From positions 1 through 32,042 of the forward strand of contig JAMFRY010000038.1 of the NCBI GenBank assembly GCA_026225015.1: DNA of 32,042 nucleotides. The letters are read 5' to 3'. Source of the stretch: Alphaproteobacteria bacterium (GTDB taxonomy: Bacteria > Pseudomonadota > Alphaproteobacteria > Acetobacterales > Acetobacteraceae). Under the pieces are notes generated by a model that was given only the letters and a program-made list of their open reading frames with translations, searched no databases and was not told the origin of the DNA. Below, in pieces: positions 8,294-16,118 of the stretch (its first letter is position 1; every line of letters starts with the position of its first letter). Made by a program: the position numbers and the translations under genes.

Positions 8294-9321
8294 GTTTTTG
8301 GGCCGCCGCCGCCATGCCGTTGATGCGGCGGTTGGACCCTGAAACCGCGCATCTTTTTTCACTCCGCGCCCTGCGCTGCGGCCTTGCCGGGCGCGATCCT
8401 GGCCTGGATGATCCAAGCCTTATTGTCACCGCTTTTGGCCGCAGCTTGCGCAACCCCATTGGCCTGGCGGCCGGGTTCGACAAGAACGGCGTGGCGATCG
8501 ATGCTTTGGGCCGGCTGGGCTTCGGCTTTGTCGAGGCCGGCACGGTCACCCCGCTGCCGCAGCCGGGCAATCCGCGCCCGCGTTTGTTTCGGCTGGCCGA
8601 GGATCGCGCGGTGATCAACCGGATGGGTTTCAATAACGAGGGGATCGAGGCGCTGCTGCCCCGGCTTAAAGTGGCGGACCGTTCCAAAATCGCCGTCGGC
8701 GCCAATCTTGGGATCAACAAGGAAGGGGCTAGGCCGGAGATCGACTATCCGGCGCTGGTCAAGGCCGTTGAGGCCCATGCGGATTACATCACCATCAACA
8801 TATCCTCGCCTAACACATTGGGTTTGCGGGATTTACAGAGCGAACAGCGCCTTGCCGCCATTCTGGATGCGATCACCACGCAAACCCCGCTTTTCGTGAA
8901 AATCGCGCCCGATCTCTCCGATGCCGGGTTGGCCGCCGTGGTGGAAACCTGCCTCAAGCGCAGCATTACCGGCCTGATTGTCTCCAACACCACCATCGCC
9001 CGGCCGGCGACGCTTAAAGGGGATAAAAAATCGGAGACCGGCGGACTTTCCGGCGCGCCGCTGTTTCAGCCCTCCACGCAAATGCTGGCGAAAGCCTATA
9101 AACTCGCGCAAGGAAAACTCATGCTCATCGGCGCCGGCGGTGTTTTTTCGGGCGAGGATGTTTTTGCCAAAATCCTGGCCGGCGCCAGCCTGGTGCAGCT
9201 TTATACGGGTTTTGCCTATGCCGGCCCGGCGCTCATTCCGCGGCTCAAATCGGGCCTGGCGTCGCTGCTTGCGCAAAACGGTTTCACAAGCGTCGCCCAG
9301 GCCATCGGCGCCGGCGCATGA
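8290..9321 (+). CDS. pyrD: Dihydroorotate dehydrogenase (quinone), class 2
   Basis: A 343-residue FMN enzyme that oxidises dihydroorotate to orotate and passes electrons to membrane quinone, the fourth step of de novo pyrimidine synthesis. Class 2 features are present: an N-terminal helical extension before the barrel (MSFWAAAAMPLMRRLDPETAH), AAGFDKNG near 60-67, INRMGFNNEG near 109-118, and NISSPNTLGLR, where Ser173 is the expected catalytic base followed by substrate-binding Asn175. The FMN phosphate site is in GAGGVFSGEDVFAKILAGAS, followed by QLYTGF. Start and stop overlap with the neighbours on both sides by ATGA, placing it in a three-gene transcript with the lipoprotein and HAD genes. 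Confidence 0.96.
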   Translation: MSFWAAAAMPLMRRLDPETAHLFSLRALRCGLAGRDPGLDDPSLIVTAFGRSLRNPIGLAAGFDKNGVAIDALGRLGFGFVEAGTVTPLPQPGNPRPRLFRLAEDRAVINRMGFNNEGIEALLPRLKVADRSKIAVGANLGINKEGARPEIDYPALVKAVEAHADYITINISSPNTLGLRDLQSEQRLAAILDAITTQTPLFVKIAPDLSDAGLAAVVETCLKRSITGLIVSNTTIARPATLKGDKKSETGGLSGAPLFQPSTQMLAKAYKLAQGKLMLIGAGGVFSGEDVFAKILAGASLVQLYTGFAYAGPALIPRLKSGLASLLAQNGFTSVAQAIGAGA

Positions 9322-10148
9322 GCGGGTTTTCGGAGATTGCCGCGAATTATGATGGATTCGTCGTCGATCTCTGGGGCGTGGTGCATGACGGAGTAAAACC
9401 CTATCCCAGCGTCATTGACTGTCTGCAGCAACTCCGCGCGCTGAAAAAACCGGTGGTTTTTCTCTCCAACGCGCCGCGCCGCGCCACCGCGATTGGTAGG
9501 GGTCTGGCCGCCATGGGCATCGGCGCAGAACTTTACGCCGGCATCATGTCGAGCGGCGAGGCGGTTTATCTTGCGTTGCGCGACCGCACCGATACCGATT
9601 TCGCGGCGCTGGGAAACCGGCTTTTCCATCTCGGACCCGAGCGTGATCGCGACGTGTTCGATACGCTGCCGCTCATTTCGGTGAATACGCCGGCGGAAGC
9701 GGATTTTCTGCTCAATACCGGGCCGGATGATTATCTTGGGCTAGACGATCCCAGCATTTACACGCCCATATTGAATGCGGCGCTGGCGGCCGGCCTGCCG
9801 ATGGTGTGCGCGAATCCCGATCTGGAGGTGGTGCGTGACGGCAAGCGCATCATCTGCGCGGGCCTGCTGGCGCAATACTACGTTGCCCAGGGCGGCAAGG
9901 TTGTACTGCGCGGCAAGCCGGACCCGGCGATCTACACGCCCACGCTGGCGCTGCTGGGGGTGGAAAAATCCCGCGCGTTGGCGGTCGGTGATTCGCTGCG
10001 CACTGATATGGCGGGCGCCAAGGCGGCGGGGATCGATGCGTGCTGGGTGCTCTCCGGTATCCATGCGCTGCACCCAGGTGTCGCACCCGAGCAGGCTATG
10101 CTGGCGGGGATTGCGCCGGTTGCGATTCTGCCGGAATTTGCTTGGTAG
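9318..10148 (+). CDS. HAD superfamily class IIA hydrolase (TIGR01459-like)
   Basis: A 276-residue haloacid-dehalogenase fold protein of the NagD/class IIA kind. The nucleophile motif is FVVDLWGVVHDG with Asp17; the usual second Asp of DxD is Trp here, which I recall as typical of this alphaproteobacterial subfamily. Motif II is VFLSNAPRRA, and KPDPAIYTPTL followed by AVGDSLRTDMAGAKAAGID provides the Lys and acidic Mg-binding motifs. The cap lies between motifs II and III. It overlaps pyrD by four bases. The substrate is unknown; a small phosphorylated metabolite is likely from the fold. The stop is only six bases from the stop of the convergent kdsA. Confidence 0.88.
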   Translation: MSGFSEIAANYDGFVVDLWGVVHDGVKPYPSVIDCLQQLRALKKPVVFLSNAPRRATAIGRGLAAMGIGAELYAGIMSSGEAVYLALRDRTDTDFAALGNRLFHLGPERDRDVFDTLPLISVNTPAEADFLLNTGPDDYLGLDDPSIYTPILNAALAAGLPMVCANPDLEVVRDGKRIICAGLLAQYYVAQGGKVVLRGKPDPAIYTPTLALLGVEKSRALAVGDSLRTDMAGAKAAGIDACWVLSGIHALHPGVAPEQAMLAGIAPVAILPEFAW

Positions 10149-10154
10149 AATTTG

Positions 10155-10982
10155 TTACGCGATGAGGGATTTCGATAATCTGTCGAATGCCGCTAGGGTT
10201 TCGACCAGCTTTGGCATTTCCTGCAAGTAAATCATGTTCGGGCCGTCGGATGGCGCATGGTCGGGGTCCTGGTGGCACTCGATGAACACTGCCGCGCAGC
10301 CCACCGCCAGCGCGGCGCGTGCCAGCACCGGCGCGAATTTGCGCTCGCCGCCCGATGACGCACCCTGGCCGCCTGGCTGTTGCACGGAATGGGTGGCGTC
10401 GAACACCACCGGATAACCAGTCTCGGCCATGATCGGCAGAGAACGCAAATCGCTGACCAAGGTGTTGTAGCCGAAGCTGACGCCGCGTTCGGTGAGCAGG
10501 ATTTTTTCATTGCCGGTGCTGGCGATTTTGGCGGCGACGTTGGCCATGTCCCAGGGCGCCAGAAACTGGCCTTTCTTCACGTTGATCGCGCGCCCGGTTT
10601 GGCCGGCGGCGAGCAGCAGATCGGTCTGGCGGCACAAAAAGGCGGGGATTTGCAGCACGTCCACCGCCTGCGACGCCGGGGCGCAATGCGCGGCGTCGTG
10701 CACATCGGTTAGCACGGGGATGCCAAAGTTTTCGCGCACACGGGCCAGGATTTCCAGACCCTTATCCATGCCGATGCCGCGCTGCGCGTTGGCCGAGGTG
10801 CGGTTGGCTTTGTCATAGCTCGACTTGTAGATCAGGCCGATGCCGAGCCTTTGCGACATCTCTGCCAAGAAGCCGGCGACCTCCATGGTGTGGGCTTCGG
10901 ATTCGATCTGGCATGGGCCGGCGATCAGGACGAAGGGCAGATTGTTGCCAATGGTCAGACTGCCGATTGTGACGTGGGTCAT
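10155..10982 (-). CDS. kdsA: 3-deoxy-8-phosphooctulonate synthase (Kdo-8-P synthase)
   Basis: A 275-residue TIM-barrel enzyme condensing phosphoenolpyruvate with arabinose 5-phosphate to make Kdo 8-phosphate for the LPS inner core, which marks the host as Gram-negative. AGPCQIES near the N terminus has the Cys characteristic of the metal-dependent class; the E. coli metal-independent enzyme has Asn there. YKSSYDKANRTS, LTDVHD, QIPAFLCRQTDLL, VKKGQFLAPWDM and ECHQDPDHAPSDGPNM are all as expected. The ATG at 10982 gives the conserved start MTHVTIGSLTIGNN; an upstream in-frame ATG lies inside an intergenic palindromic repeat and is unlikely. It follows pyrG on the same strand with a 76-base gap holding that repeat. 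Confidence 0.96.
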   Translation of the reverse strand: MTHVTIGSLTIGNNLPFVLIAGPCQIESEAHTMEVAGFLAEMSQRLGIGLIYKSSYDKANRTSANAQRGIGMDKGLEILARVRENFGIPVLTDVHDAAHCAPASQAVDVLQIPAFLCRQTDLLLAAGQTGRAINVKKGQFLAPWDMANVAAKIASTGNEKILLTERGVSFGYNTLVSDLRSLPIMAETGYPVVFDATHSVQQPGGQGASSGGERKFAPVLARAALAVGCAAVFIECHQDPDHAPSDGPNMIYLQEMPKLVETLAAFDRLSKSLIA

Positions 10983-11016
10983 GGGACGCTCGGGACCGGG
11001 GTCGGTTTGGGGAAGT

Positions 11017-11043
11017 GATGGGCTTCGCTTCGCTCTGCCCATC
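11017..11043. repeat. Small REP-like palindrome between pyrG and kdsA
   Basis: GATGGGC at 11017-11023 pairs with GCCCATC at 11037-11043 around a 13-base loop containing the repeated TTCGCTTCGCTC, followed by CTACG. On the other strand this reads GTAGGATGGGCAGAGCGAAGCGAAG, split here as GTAGGATGGGC plus AGAGCGAAGCGAAG. It resembles a widespread intergenic repeat seen in many proteobacterial genomes. It sits in the short gap between pyrG and kdsA, both on the minus strand, where a hairpin could affect read-through or mRNA stability. Confidence 0.55.
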
Positions 11044-11058
11044 CTACGTTGGGTTGGG

Positions 11059-12690
11059 TCATACCAGCCTCGTTTGCTTCACGGCGGCGGCGATGAAGCC
11101 TTCGAAGAGGGGGTGGGGGGCGAAGGGTTTGGACTTTAGTTCGGGGTGGAATTGTACGCCAATGAACCAGGGGTGGTTGGGGTATTCGATGATTTCCGGC
11201 AATACCCCATCGGGCGAGAGGCCGGAGAAGCTCAGGCCGGTGGCTTCCAGCGCCTCGCGGTAATGGATGTTGACCTCGTAGCGATGCCGGTGGCGTTCGG
11301 AAATTTGGGCAGCGCCGCCATAGATGTCGCGGACCAGGGAGTCCTCTTTGAGCGTTGCCTCAAAGGCGCCGAGCCGCATGGTGCCGCCGAGATCACCGCC
11401 GGCGCGGCGGCGTTCGATATCATTGCCGCGCGCCCATTCGGTCAACAGGCCAACCACCGGGACATCGCAGGGGCCAAATTCGGTGGAGGAAGCGCCCGGC
11501 AGATCGGCGAGGTTGCGGGCCGCCTCGATCACCGCCATCTGCATCCCGAAGCAGATGCCGAAAAACGGCACCTTGTGCTCGCGGGCGAATCGGACCGCGG
11601 CGATTTTGCCGGCGGTGCCGCGCTCTCCGAAGCCGCCGGGGACCAGGATGCCGTGTACGCCATCGAGCTTGAGGACCGAGTCGGGCTGCTCGAAAACCTG
11701 CGCGTCGATCCAGTCGAGTTGGACTTTGACACGGTTGGCGATGCCGCCATGGGCCAGCGCCTCGGCGAGCGACTTATAGCTGTCGAGCAGATTGGTGTAC
11801 TTGCCGACCACGGCGATGCGCACCGTGCCCTCCGGCGCCCGCACGGCTTCGACGATGCGCCTCCAGCGGGAGAGATCGGGTTCAAGGTCATAGGGTAGCC
11901 CGAAATGGCGCAGCACTTCGCGGTCCATCCCGGCTTCGTGGTAGGAGATGGGCACGGCGTAGATGGTGTCGATATCCAGCGCCGGGATGACCGCCTCGGT
12001 GCGGACATTGCAGAAGGAGGCGATCTTGCGCCGTTCGTTTTCCGGAATCGGACGGTCGCAGCGGCAGATCAGCATCTGCGGCTGGATGCCGACATTCTGC
12101 AATTCCTTCACCGAATGTTGGGTCGGTTTGGTTTTCAGCTCGCCGGCCGAGGGAATGTAGGGCACCAGGGTCAGGTGTACGAACATCGCGCGTTCGGGTG
12201 TTAGTTCATTGCCGAGCTGGCGGATGGCTTCCAGGAAGGGCAGGCTCTCGATATCGCCGACCGTGCCGCCGATTTCCACCAGCACGAAGTCGAAGCCGGC
12301 GGTCTCGCGCAGCACAACGTCCTTGATGGCGTCGGTAATATGCGGGATCACCTGGACGGTGGCGCCGAGATAGTCGCCGCGGCGCTCCTTGGCGATGACC
12401 TCGGAATAGATTCGCCCGGTGGTGGCGTTGTCGAGCTTGCTGGCGGCAACGCCGGTGAAGCGTTCGTAATGGCCGAGATCGAGATCGGTTTCGGCGCCGT
12501 CATCGGTGACGAAGACCTCGCCATGCTGATACGGGCTCATGGTGCCCGGATCGACGTTCAAATAGGGGTCGAGCTTGCGCAGGCATACAGAATAGCCCCG
12601 GGCCTGCAGCAGGGCGCCCAGCGCTGCCGATGCGATTCCCTTGCCTAAAGAGGAGACCACGCCGCCGGTGATGAATACGAACCGCGTCAT
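11059..12690 (-). CDS. pyrG: CTP synthase
   Basis: A 543-residue, normal-length CTP synthetase. It aminates UTP to CTP with ATP and ammonia from glutamine, the last step of cytidine nucleotide synthesis. The amidoligase domain (1 to about 268) opens with FVFITGGVVSSLGKGIASA, the P-loop-like ATP site, and contains KLDPYLNVDPGTMSPYQHGEVFVTDDGAETDLDLGHYERF and EIGGTVGDIES. The class I glutaminase domain (about 290-540) has PGGFGERG, nucleophile Cys380 in FFGICFGMQ, and the His/Glu pair in GVQFHPELKS. It is preceded on the minus strand by secG with a 60-base gap and followed by kdsA, an order common in alphaproteobacteria. Confidence 0.98.
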   Translation of the reverse strand: MTRFVFITGGVVSSLGKGIASAALGALLQARGYSVCLRKLDPYLNVDPGTMSPYQHGEVFVTDDGAETDLDLGHYERFTGVAASKLDNATTGRIYSEVIAKERRGDYLGATVQVIPHITDAIKDVVLRETAGFDFVLVEIGGTVGDIESLPFLEAIRQLGNELTPERAMFVHLTLVPYIPSAGELKTKPTQHSVKELQNVGIQPQMLICRCDRPIPENERRKIASFCNVRTEAVIPALDIDTIYAVPISYHEAGMDREVLRHFGLPYDLEPDLSRWRRIVEAVRAPEGTVRIAVVGKYTNLLDSYKSLAEALAHGGIANRVKVQLDWIDAQVFEQPDSVLKLDGVHGILVPGGFGERGTAGKIAAVRFAREHKVPFFGICFGMQMAVIEAARNLADLPGASSTEFGPCDVPVVGLLTEWARGNDIERRRAGGDLGGTMRLGAFEATLKEDSLVRDIYGGAAQISERHRHRYEVNIHYREALEATGLSFSGLSPDGVLPEIIEYPNHPWFIGVQFHPELKSKPFAPHPLFEGFIAAAVKQTRLV

Positions 12691-12750
12691 GGAATCACAT
12701 CATACAGGAGTCGCGGAAAAAGCGACAGGGCTGGCGCTTGGCGAAGTGTC

Positions 12751-13167
12751 TTAGTTCGTTTTGCCGGGCAGAGGAACGGCTGGCTGCGGCACGGCTTGTT
12801 GCGGGGAGGCAGGGCGGGTATCGGCCGGGATTTGCGGCAGGGCATTGGCGGTGCCTGGAATCGCGGGTCCGGGAACGGCCGGCGCGCTGGCGGGCGCTGC
12901 CGGTTGCGTTGCCAATATGGCCGCGGCATTGCCGCCGACTCCGCCTTTATAAAGCAGCGCCAAGGAGAGCGAGAGCGCGAAGAACGCGGTGCCCAGAATG
13001 GCGGTGGTGCGGGTGAGCAGGTTGGCGGTGCCCCGGCCGGTCAAAAAACTGCCCATGCCTTGCGCGCCGCCCAGCCCCAGCCCGCCGCCCTCGCTCCGCT
13101 GGATCAACACCACGCCGATCAGCGCGATGGTGATGAAGACATGCAGAACGAGTAGAACCTTGATCAT
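12751..13167 (-). CDS. secG: Preprotein translocase subunit SecG
   Basis: A 138-residue inner-membrane protein, the small accessory subunit of SecYEG. The N-terminal helix (about 3-22, VLLVLHVFITIALIGVVLIQ) is followed by the diagnostic cytoplasmic loop RSEGGGLGLGG ... GMGSFLTGRGTANLLTRTTAILG, then a second helix (about 55-75, AFFALSLSLALLY). The C-terminal ~60 residues are Ala/Pro-rich and low-complexity, as in many alphaproteobacterial SecG proteins. It lies upstream of pyrG on the same strand. The start MIKVLLVLH is the usual one. Confidence 0.95.
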   Translation of the reverse strand: MIKVLLVLHVFITIALIGVVLIQRSEGGGLGLGGAQGMGSFLTGRGTANLLTRTTAILGTAFFALSLSLALLYKGGVGGNAAAILATQPAAPASAPAVPGPAIPGTANALPQIPADTRPASPQQAVPQPAVPLPGKTN

Positions 13168-13267
13168 CCAAAACCTTGCCTGAAGCTTGAACCGCGCAGG
13201 CTGACGCCCGGGTTGCGCGGGGTTCTAAGCAGAGATTCGCGGCTTGTCCAACGCAACGGCCACCGCC

Positions 13268-14446
13268 TCACTCCGCCGGCCGCCGGCCTCTAAGCTTGCG
13301 CATCCCCGTTTGCGCCATCTGCCGCGCCATCAGGCCCCACAGATCATCATAGTCCTTGGTACCTGCCGTGATTTCCAGATAGCCCTCTCGGACGATCCGG
13401 GCGCGGCGGAATGCAAGGGCGAACAGGCCTCGCGCCCAGGTAGAAAAGATCAGCCTCCGCCAGAAGCGCGCCTGGCGCAAGGACCGGCGGATCGGCGCGG
13501 TCGCTTTCAGATAGAGCGCGAAGGCCGTGTCCGGCCGTCCTGCTGCCGCCGCTTGCGCGATCGCGGCGCCGGCCGCCGCACCGCTTTCAATCGCGTAGCC
13601 AATGCCCTCGCCGGTGATCGGATCGACGAAGCCGGCCGCGTCGCCGCATAAAAGAATGCGACCGCGTCCGGGCGCCGGGCGGCGGCCACCGAAAGGCAGG
13701 TACTGGCCCTTGACCTTGTAGCGCGCCGGATCGAGCCCCTTCGCCGTCAGATAGGCGTTCAAACGCTCGCGCAGATACGGATTGCGCCGGTGCACGCCGC
13801 CAACGCCGATGGTGAACGTTTCGCGCTTGGGAAACACCCAGCCATAGCCCCAATTGGCCACGCCGAAATCGATCTCCGCATCGTCCCCCTGTTTCGGCAG
13901 GTCGGCGCGGGGAACCTCCACCTCGAGGCCAAAGCCGATCGCGCGCGGGTCGAACGCGGCGCCGAACAGCTGCTTGGCCACCGTACTCGAGACGCCATCC
14001 GCGCCGACCAGATGGCCAAAACGCAGCGTCCTGCCCGATTTCAGCCGCAGCGTCCGCGCAGCCGGGTCGATTACGTCCACGGCGTCACCCAGCACCGCGA
14101 CTGCGCCGGCCGCCCGCGCCAGAGCCACCATGTGCGCGTCGAACGCCCGGCGCATGGTCAAATGCAGCCGTCCATCCATACGCGAGAGCGCCTCGCCCGC
14201 CATCAGGAAGAGCATCTGGTCCGAGTCGCCGACGATGGCGGCCGGCAGGGACTGTTCGAACACGGTCTCGAACTGGACCCGACAGCGCTCGGTCAGGCCA
14301 CCACCGCAGAGCTTGGCGCGGGGAAATTCGGCCTTGTCGATCAGGCAGACGCGCATGCCCGCTTGCGCCGCGGTGAAGGCGGCCGCCGCGCCCGCTGGCC
14401 CGCCGCCGGCCACGATCACGTCGAAATCGTCCGGCTCAGACGGCAA
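13268..14446 (-). CDS. Geranylgeranyl reductase family FAD-dependent oxidoreductase
   Basis: A 392-residue flavoprotein of the geranylgeranyl reductase/PHBH-like group. The FAD dinucleotide motif GGGPAG is at 14-19, with the strand-2 acidic end CLIDKAEFPRAKLCGGG. GADGVSSTVAKQL is near 148, the family's YxWxFP motif appears as YGWVFP at 201-206, and GDAAGFVDPITGEGIGYAIESG near 268-289 is the second FAD motif. Family members reduce isoprenoid double bonds (bacteriochlorophyll side chain, archaeal lipids). No photosynthesis genes are visible here, so the substrate is open; another isoprenoid lipid is possible. It lies between tpiA (30 bases upstream) and secG on the minus strand. Confidence 0.85.
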   Translation of the reverse strand: MPSEPDDFDVIVAGGGPAGAAAAFTAAQAGMRVCLIDKAEFPRAKLCGGGLTERCRVQFETVFEQSLPAAIVGDSDQMLFLMAGEALSRMDGRLHLTMRRAFDAHMVALARAAGAVAVLGDAVDVIDPAARTLRLKSGRTLRFGHLVGADGVSSTVAKQLFGAAFDPRAIGFGLEVEVPRADLPKQGDDAEIDFGVANWGYGWVFPKRETFTIGVGGVHRRNPYLRERLNAYLTAKGLDPARYKVKGQYLPFGGRRPAPGRGRILLCGDAAGFVDPITGEGIGYAIESGAAAGAAIAQAAAAGRPDTAFALYLKATAPIRRSLRQARFWRRLIFSTWARGLFALAFRRARIVREGYLEITAGTKDYDDLWGLMARQMAQTGMRKLRGRRPAE

Positions 14447-14476
14447 GGTGATGGTCCAAAGCGTTAGCTGATATGG

Positions 14477-15208
14477 TTAGCTAACTGGGGCGCTGGCGGC
14501 GATGGCCAGGAAGTCAGCGGCGTTCAGGCTGGCGCCGCCGACCAGCGCGCCGCCCACCTCCGGCAGCGCCAAAAGGCTCGCCGCATTGCCGGGCGTCACC
14601 GAGCCGCCATAGAGAATCGGCGTTGCCGCGCCTGTTTCCGGAAACTGCGCGATCAGCACCGCGCGAATCGCTGCATGCATGGCGGTGACATCGGCTTCGC
14701 TGGGGGTGCGGCCGGTGCCGATCGCCCAGATCGGCTCATAGGCGATCAGCCCTTTGAACGCCGGTGGCAGGCTATGGGTGAGTTGCTGGCGCACCACGGC
14801 CTCGGCCTCGCCGGCATCGCGCTCTGCCTCGCTCTCGCCGACACAGACGATGGGAATCAGCCCGGCGGCGAGGGCGGCCAGGACCTTGGCGGCGACATCG
14901 GCATTGGTCTCGCCATGATCGGCGCGGCGTTCGGAATGGCCGAGGATGACGTAACTGGCGCCCGATTCGGCCAATAACGCAGCACATACATCGCCGGTAT
15001 GCGCGCCGGAGCCGTTGGCATGGCAATCCTGGGCGCCCAGTTCGGCGCCGCTGTCTTTCAGGGCGGCGGCGAAGCCTGGCAGCAAGGGAAAAGGCGGGCA
15101 AACAATCAACTGTGCCGGGCTTGGGGTGGACGACAAGGCGCTTGCATAGGGTGCGATATCGGTGAATTTGCCGTTCATTTTCCAATTTCCGGCGATGATC
15201 TGTCGCAT
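14477..15208 (-). CDS. tpiA: Triosephosphate isomerase
   Basis: A 243-residue TIM barrel interconverting dihydroxyacetone phosphate and glyceraldehyde 3-phosphate in glycolysis and gluconeogenesis. Catalytic residues are all present: Lys10 in GNWKMNG, His91 in ILGHSERR and Glu158 in AYEPIWAIGTG, followed by the phosphate-binding YGGSVTPGN. The start is supported by AAGGAG five bases before the ATG. It is the first gene of a minus-strand run leading through the flavoprotein gene to secG, pyrG and kdsA. It faces away from a small membrane-protein gene across a 216-base gap. Confidence 0.98.
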   Translation of the reverse strand: MRQIIAGNWKMNGKFTDIAPYASALSSTPSPAQLIVCPPFPLLPGFAAALKDSGAELGAQDCHANGSGAHTGDVCAALLAESGASYVILGHSERRADHGETNADVAAKVLAALAAGLIPIVCVGESEAERDAGEAEAVVRQQLTHSLPPAFKGLIAYEPIWAIGTGRTPSEADVTAMHAAIRAVLIAQFPETGAATPILYGGSVTPGNAASLLALPEVGGALVGGASLNAADFLAIAASAPVS

Positions 15209-15326
15209 TTGTTCTCCTTGGGCGCGGGGTTAGAGCGTTGGCAACGTGCCATGCCGCAATCGGCGCTGCAATGAAGCGTGCAGGTCAGGCCATAGCTAGG
15301 CGCATGGTGCGGTGCAACATATTTTC

Positions 15327-15356
15327 TTGACATTTTCTGCTGCAATGCAACATAAA
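15327..15356 (+). promoter_or_regulatory. Predicted sigma70-type promoter for the small membrane ORF
   Basis: A perfect -35 TTGACA at 15327-15332 is followed after 18 bases by CATAAA (4 of 6 matches to TATAAT). The surrounding 70 bases are AT-rich compared with the genes, and a TGCAACATA direct repeat (15313-15321 and 15346-15354) brackets it at 33-base spacing. Start of transcription would be near 15363, giving a leader of roughly 60 bases before the small ORF. Confidence 0.5.
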
Positions 15357-15424
15357 ACTTACTCGATGTTAAGGAATCTCGATTACCAAAAGGTCGTCGA
15401 AATTGCATCGTTAAGGAGAAGGTA

Positions 15425-15616
15425 ATGTTTTATTTTCTTGTCTGCCTGTTTGTCGGGATTGCGGCCGTGGTGCTCGCGCAAAAGGCGGATATCGAGTGTG
15501 TAAATACTCCGCTTTTCCAGGATCCCGTTCTGAAATCCTTTGCAATCAAGCCCGCCGCGAAACGGCAGGAAGATCGGGCCAGTCACGCAATGCTAGCGCA
15601 GCTGGCGCAGCAGTAA
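15425..15616 (+). CDS. Small single-pass membrane protein, 63 residues
   Basis: A short ORF with unusually good expression signals: AAGGAG six bases before the ATG and a TTGACA promoter upstream. Residues 2-19 (FYFLVCLFVGIAAVVLAQ) form a hydrophobic segment, either a membrane anchor or a signal sequence. The remaining ~44 residues are polar, with one Cys (ECVNTP) and a charged tail. I recognise no family. The gene converges with, and overlaps by 24 bases, the next small membrane-protein gene on the minus strand. Taken as real because of the start signals; function unknown. Confidence 0.6.
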   Translation: MFYFLVCLFVGIAAVVLAQKADIECVNTPLFQDPVLKSFAIKPAAKRQEDRASHAMLAQLAQQ

Positions 15617-15967
15617 GACTGCACCCAATAGACCAATGGTCATGGCGATCCCGCCTGCGGGCTGAATTGCTTTGGCCATCTCCCGGCGAATAATCTGCCG
15701 CGCGAAGCCTTCGCCGTCCTGCGCGGCGATGGCCTGTTTGAGCCGGGCTTCGGCCCGCGGCAATTGAATGCGCTGCAATATCCAGATGACGGCATTGCAC
15801 AACAGGGTGGCGGTTAGAATCTGCAAGGCCGCGCGGTAACCGGTGCCCGGCAGATGCCGCATCGACAGGCTAATCAAGCAGCCGGCGATGAAATAAACGA
15901 TTGAAATGGTAACCAGCGCGACGCGGGTGGCGACGCTGTAATTGCCGGGCGAGACGGTGATAGGCAT
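15593..15967 (-). CDS. Small integral membrane protein of unknown function, about three TM segments
   Basis: From the ATG at 15967 it encodes 124 residues with hydrophobic segments at about 13-33 (ATRVALVTISIVYFIAGCLIS), 45-63 (AALQILTATLLCNAVIWIL) and 104-121 (AGGIAMTIGLLGAVLLL). A charged amphipathic loop (RAEARLKQAIAAQDGEGFARQIIRREMAK) lies between the last two. The frame stays open upstream, but the added residues are Arg/Thr-rich without coding character and would run into the ppiD gene, so the MPITVSPG start is preferred. No clear Shine-Dalgarno is seen. It is divergent from ppiD. No named family is recognised. Confidence 0.6.
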   Translation of the reverse strand: MPITVSPGNYSVATRVALVTISIVYFIAGCLISLSMRHLPGTGYRAALQILTATLLCNAVIWILQRIQLPRAEARLKQAIAAQDGEGFARQIIRREMAKAIQPAGGIAMTIGLLGAVLLLRQLR

Positions 15968-16118
15968 TTTTGTCCGGATCAGACCTTCGCGGGGAAAAGC
16001 TGTGGCGGCAATAGACCGAATCGTCCCGCCGCGCCATGCGCGGGTAAGGCAAATACTGTTGAATTGCCCGCTTCGGGCGGCGTGGCTATAGAGGCGCCGC
16101 CTCGGAGTAGTACTTGCC

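Noticed and set aside
12710..12726. GTCGC/GCGAC hairpin between secG and pyrG
   Set aside because: Only a 5-bp stem, and its T-run lies in the loop rather than after the stem, so it is not a credible terminator or attenuator.
14463..14484. GTTAGCT direct repeat and GTTAGCTAAC palindrome at the tpiA stop
   Set aside because: Very short, overlaps the stop codon, and lacks a terminator T-run; could easily be chance.
15338..15353. 16-base sequence identical to 26199-26214 (TGCTGCAATGCAACAT)
   Set aside because: The second copy is inside the helicase coding region, and one such match in a 32-kb window is plausible by chance; no boundary or repeat structure surrounds either copy.
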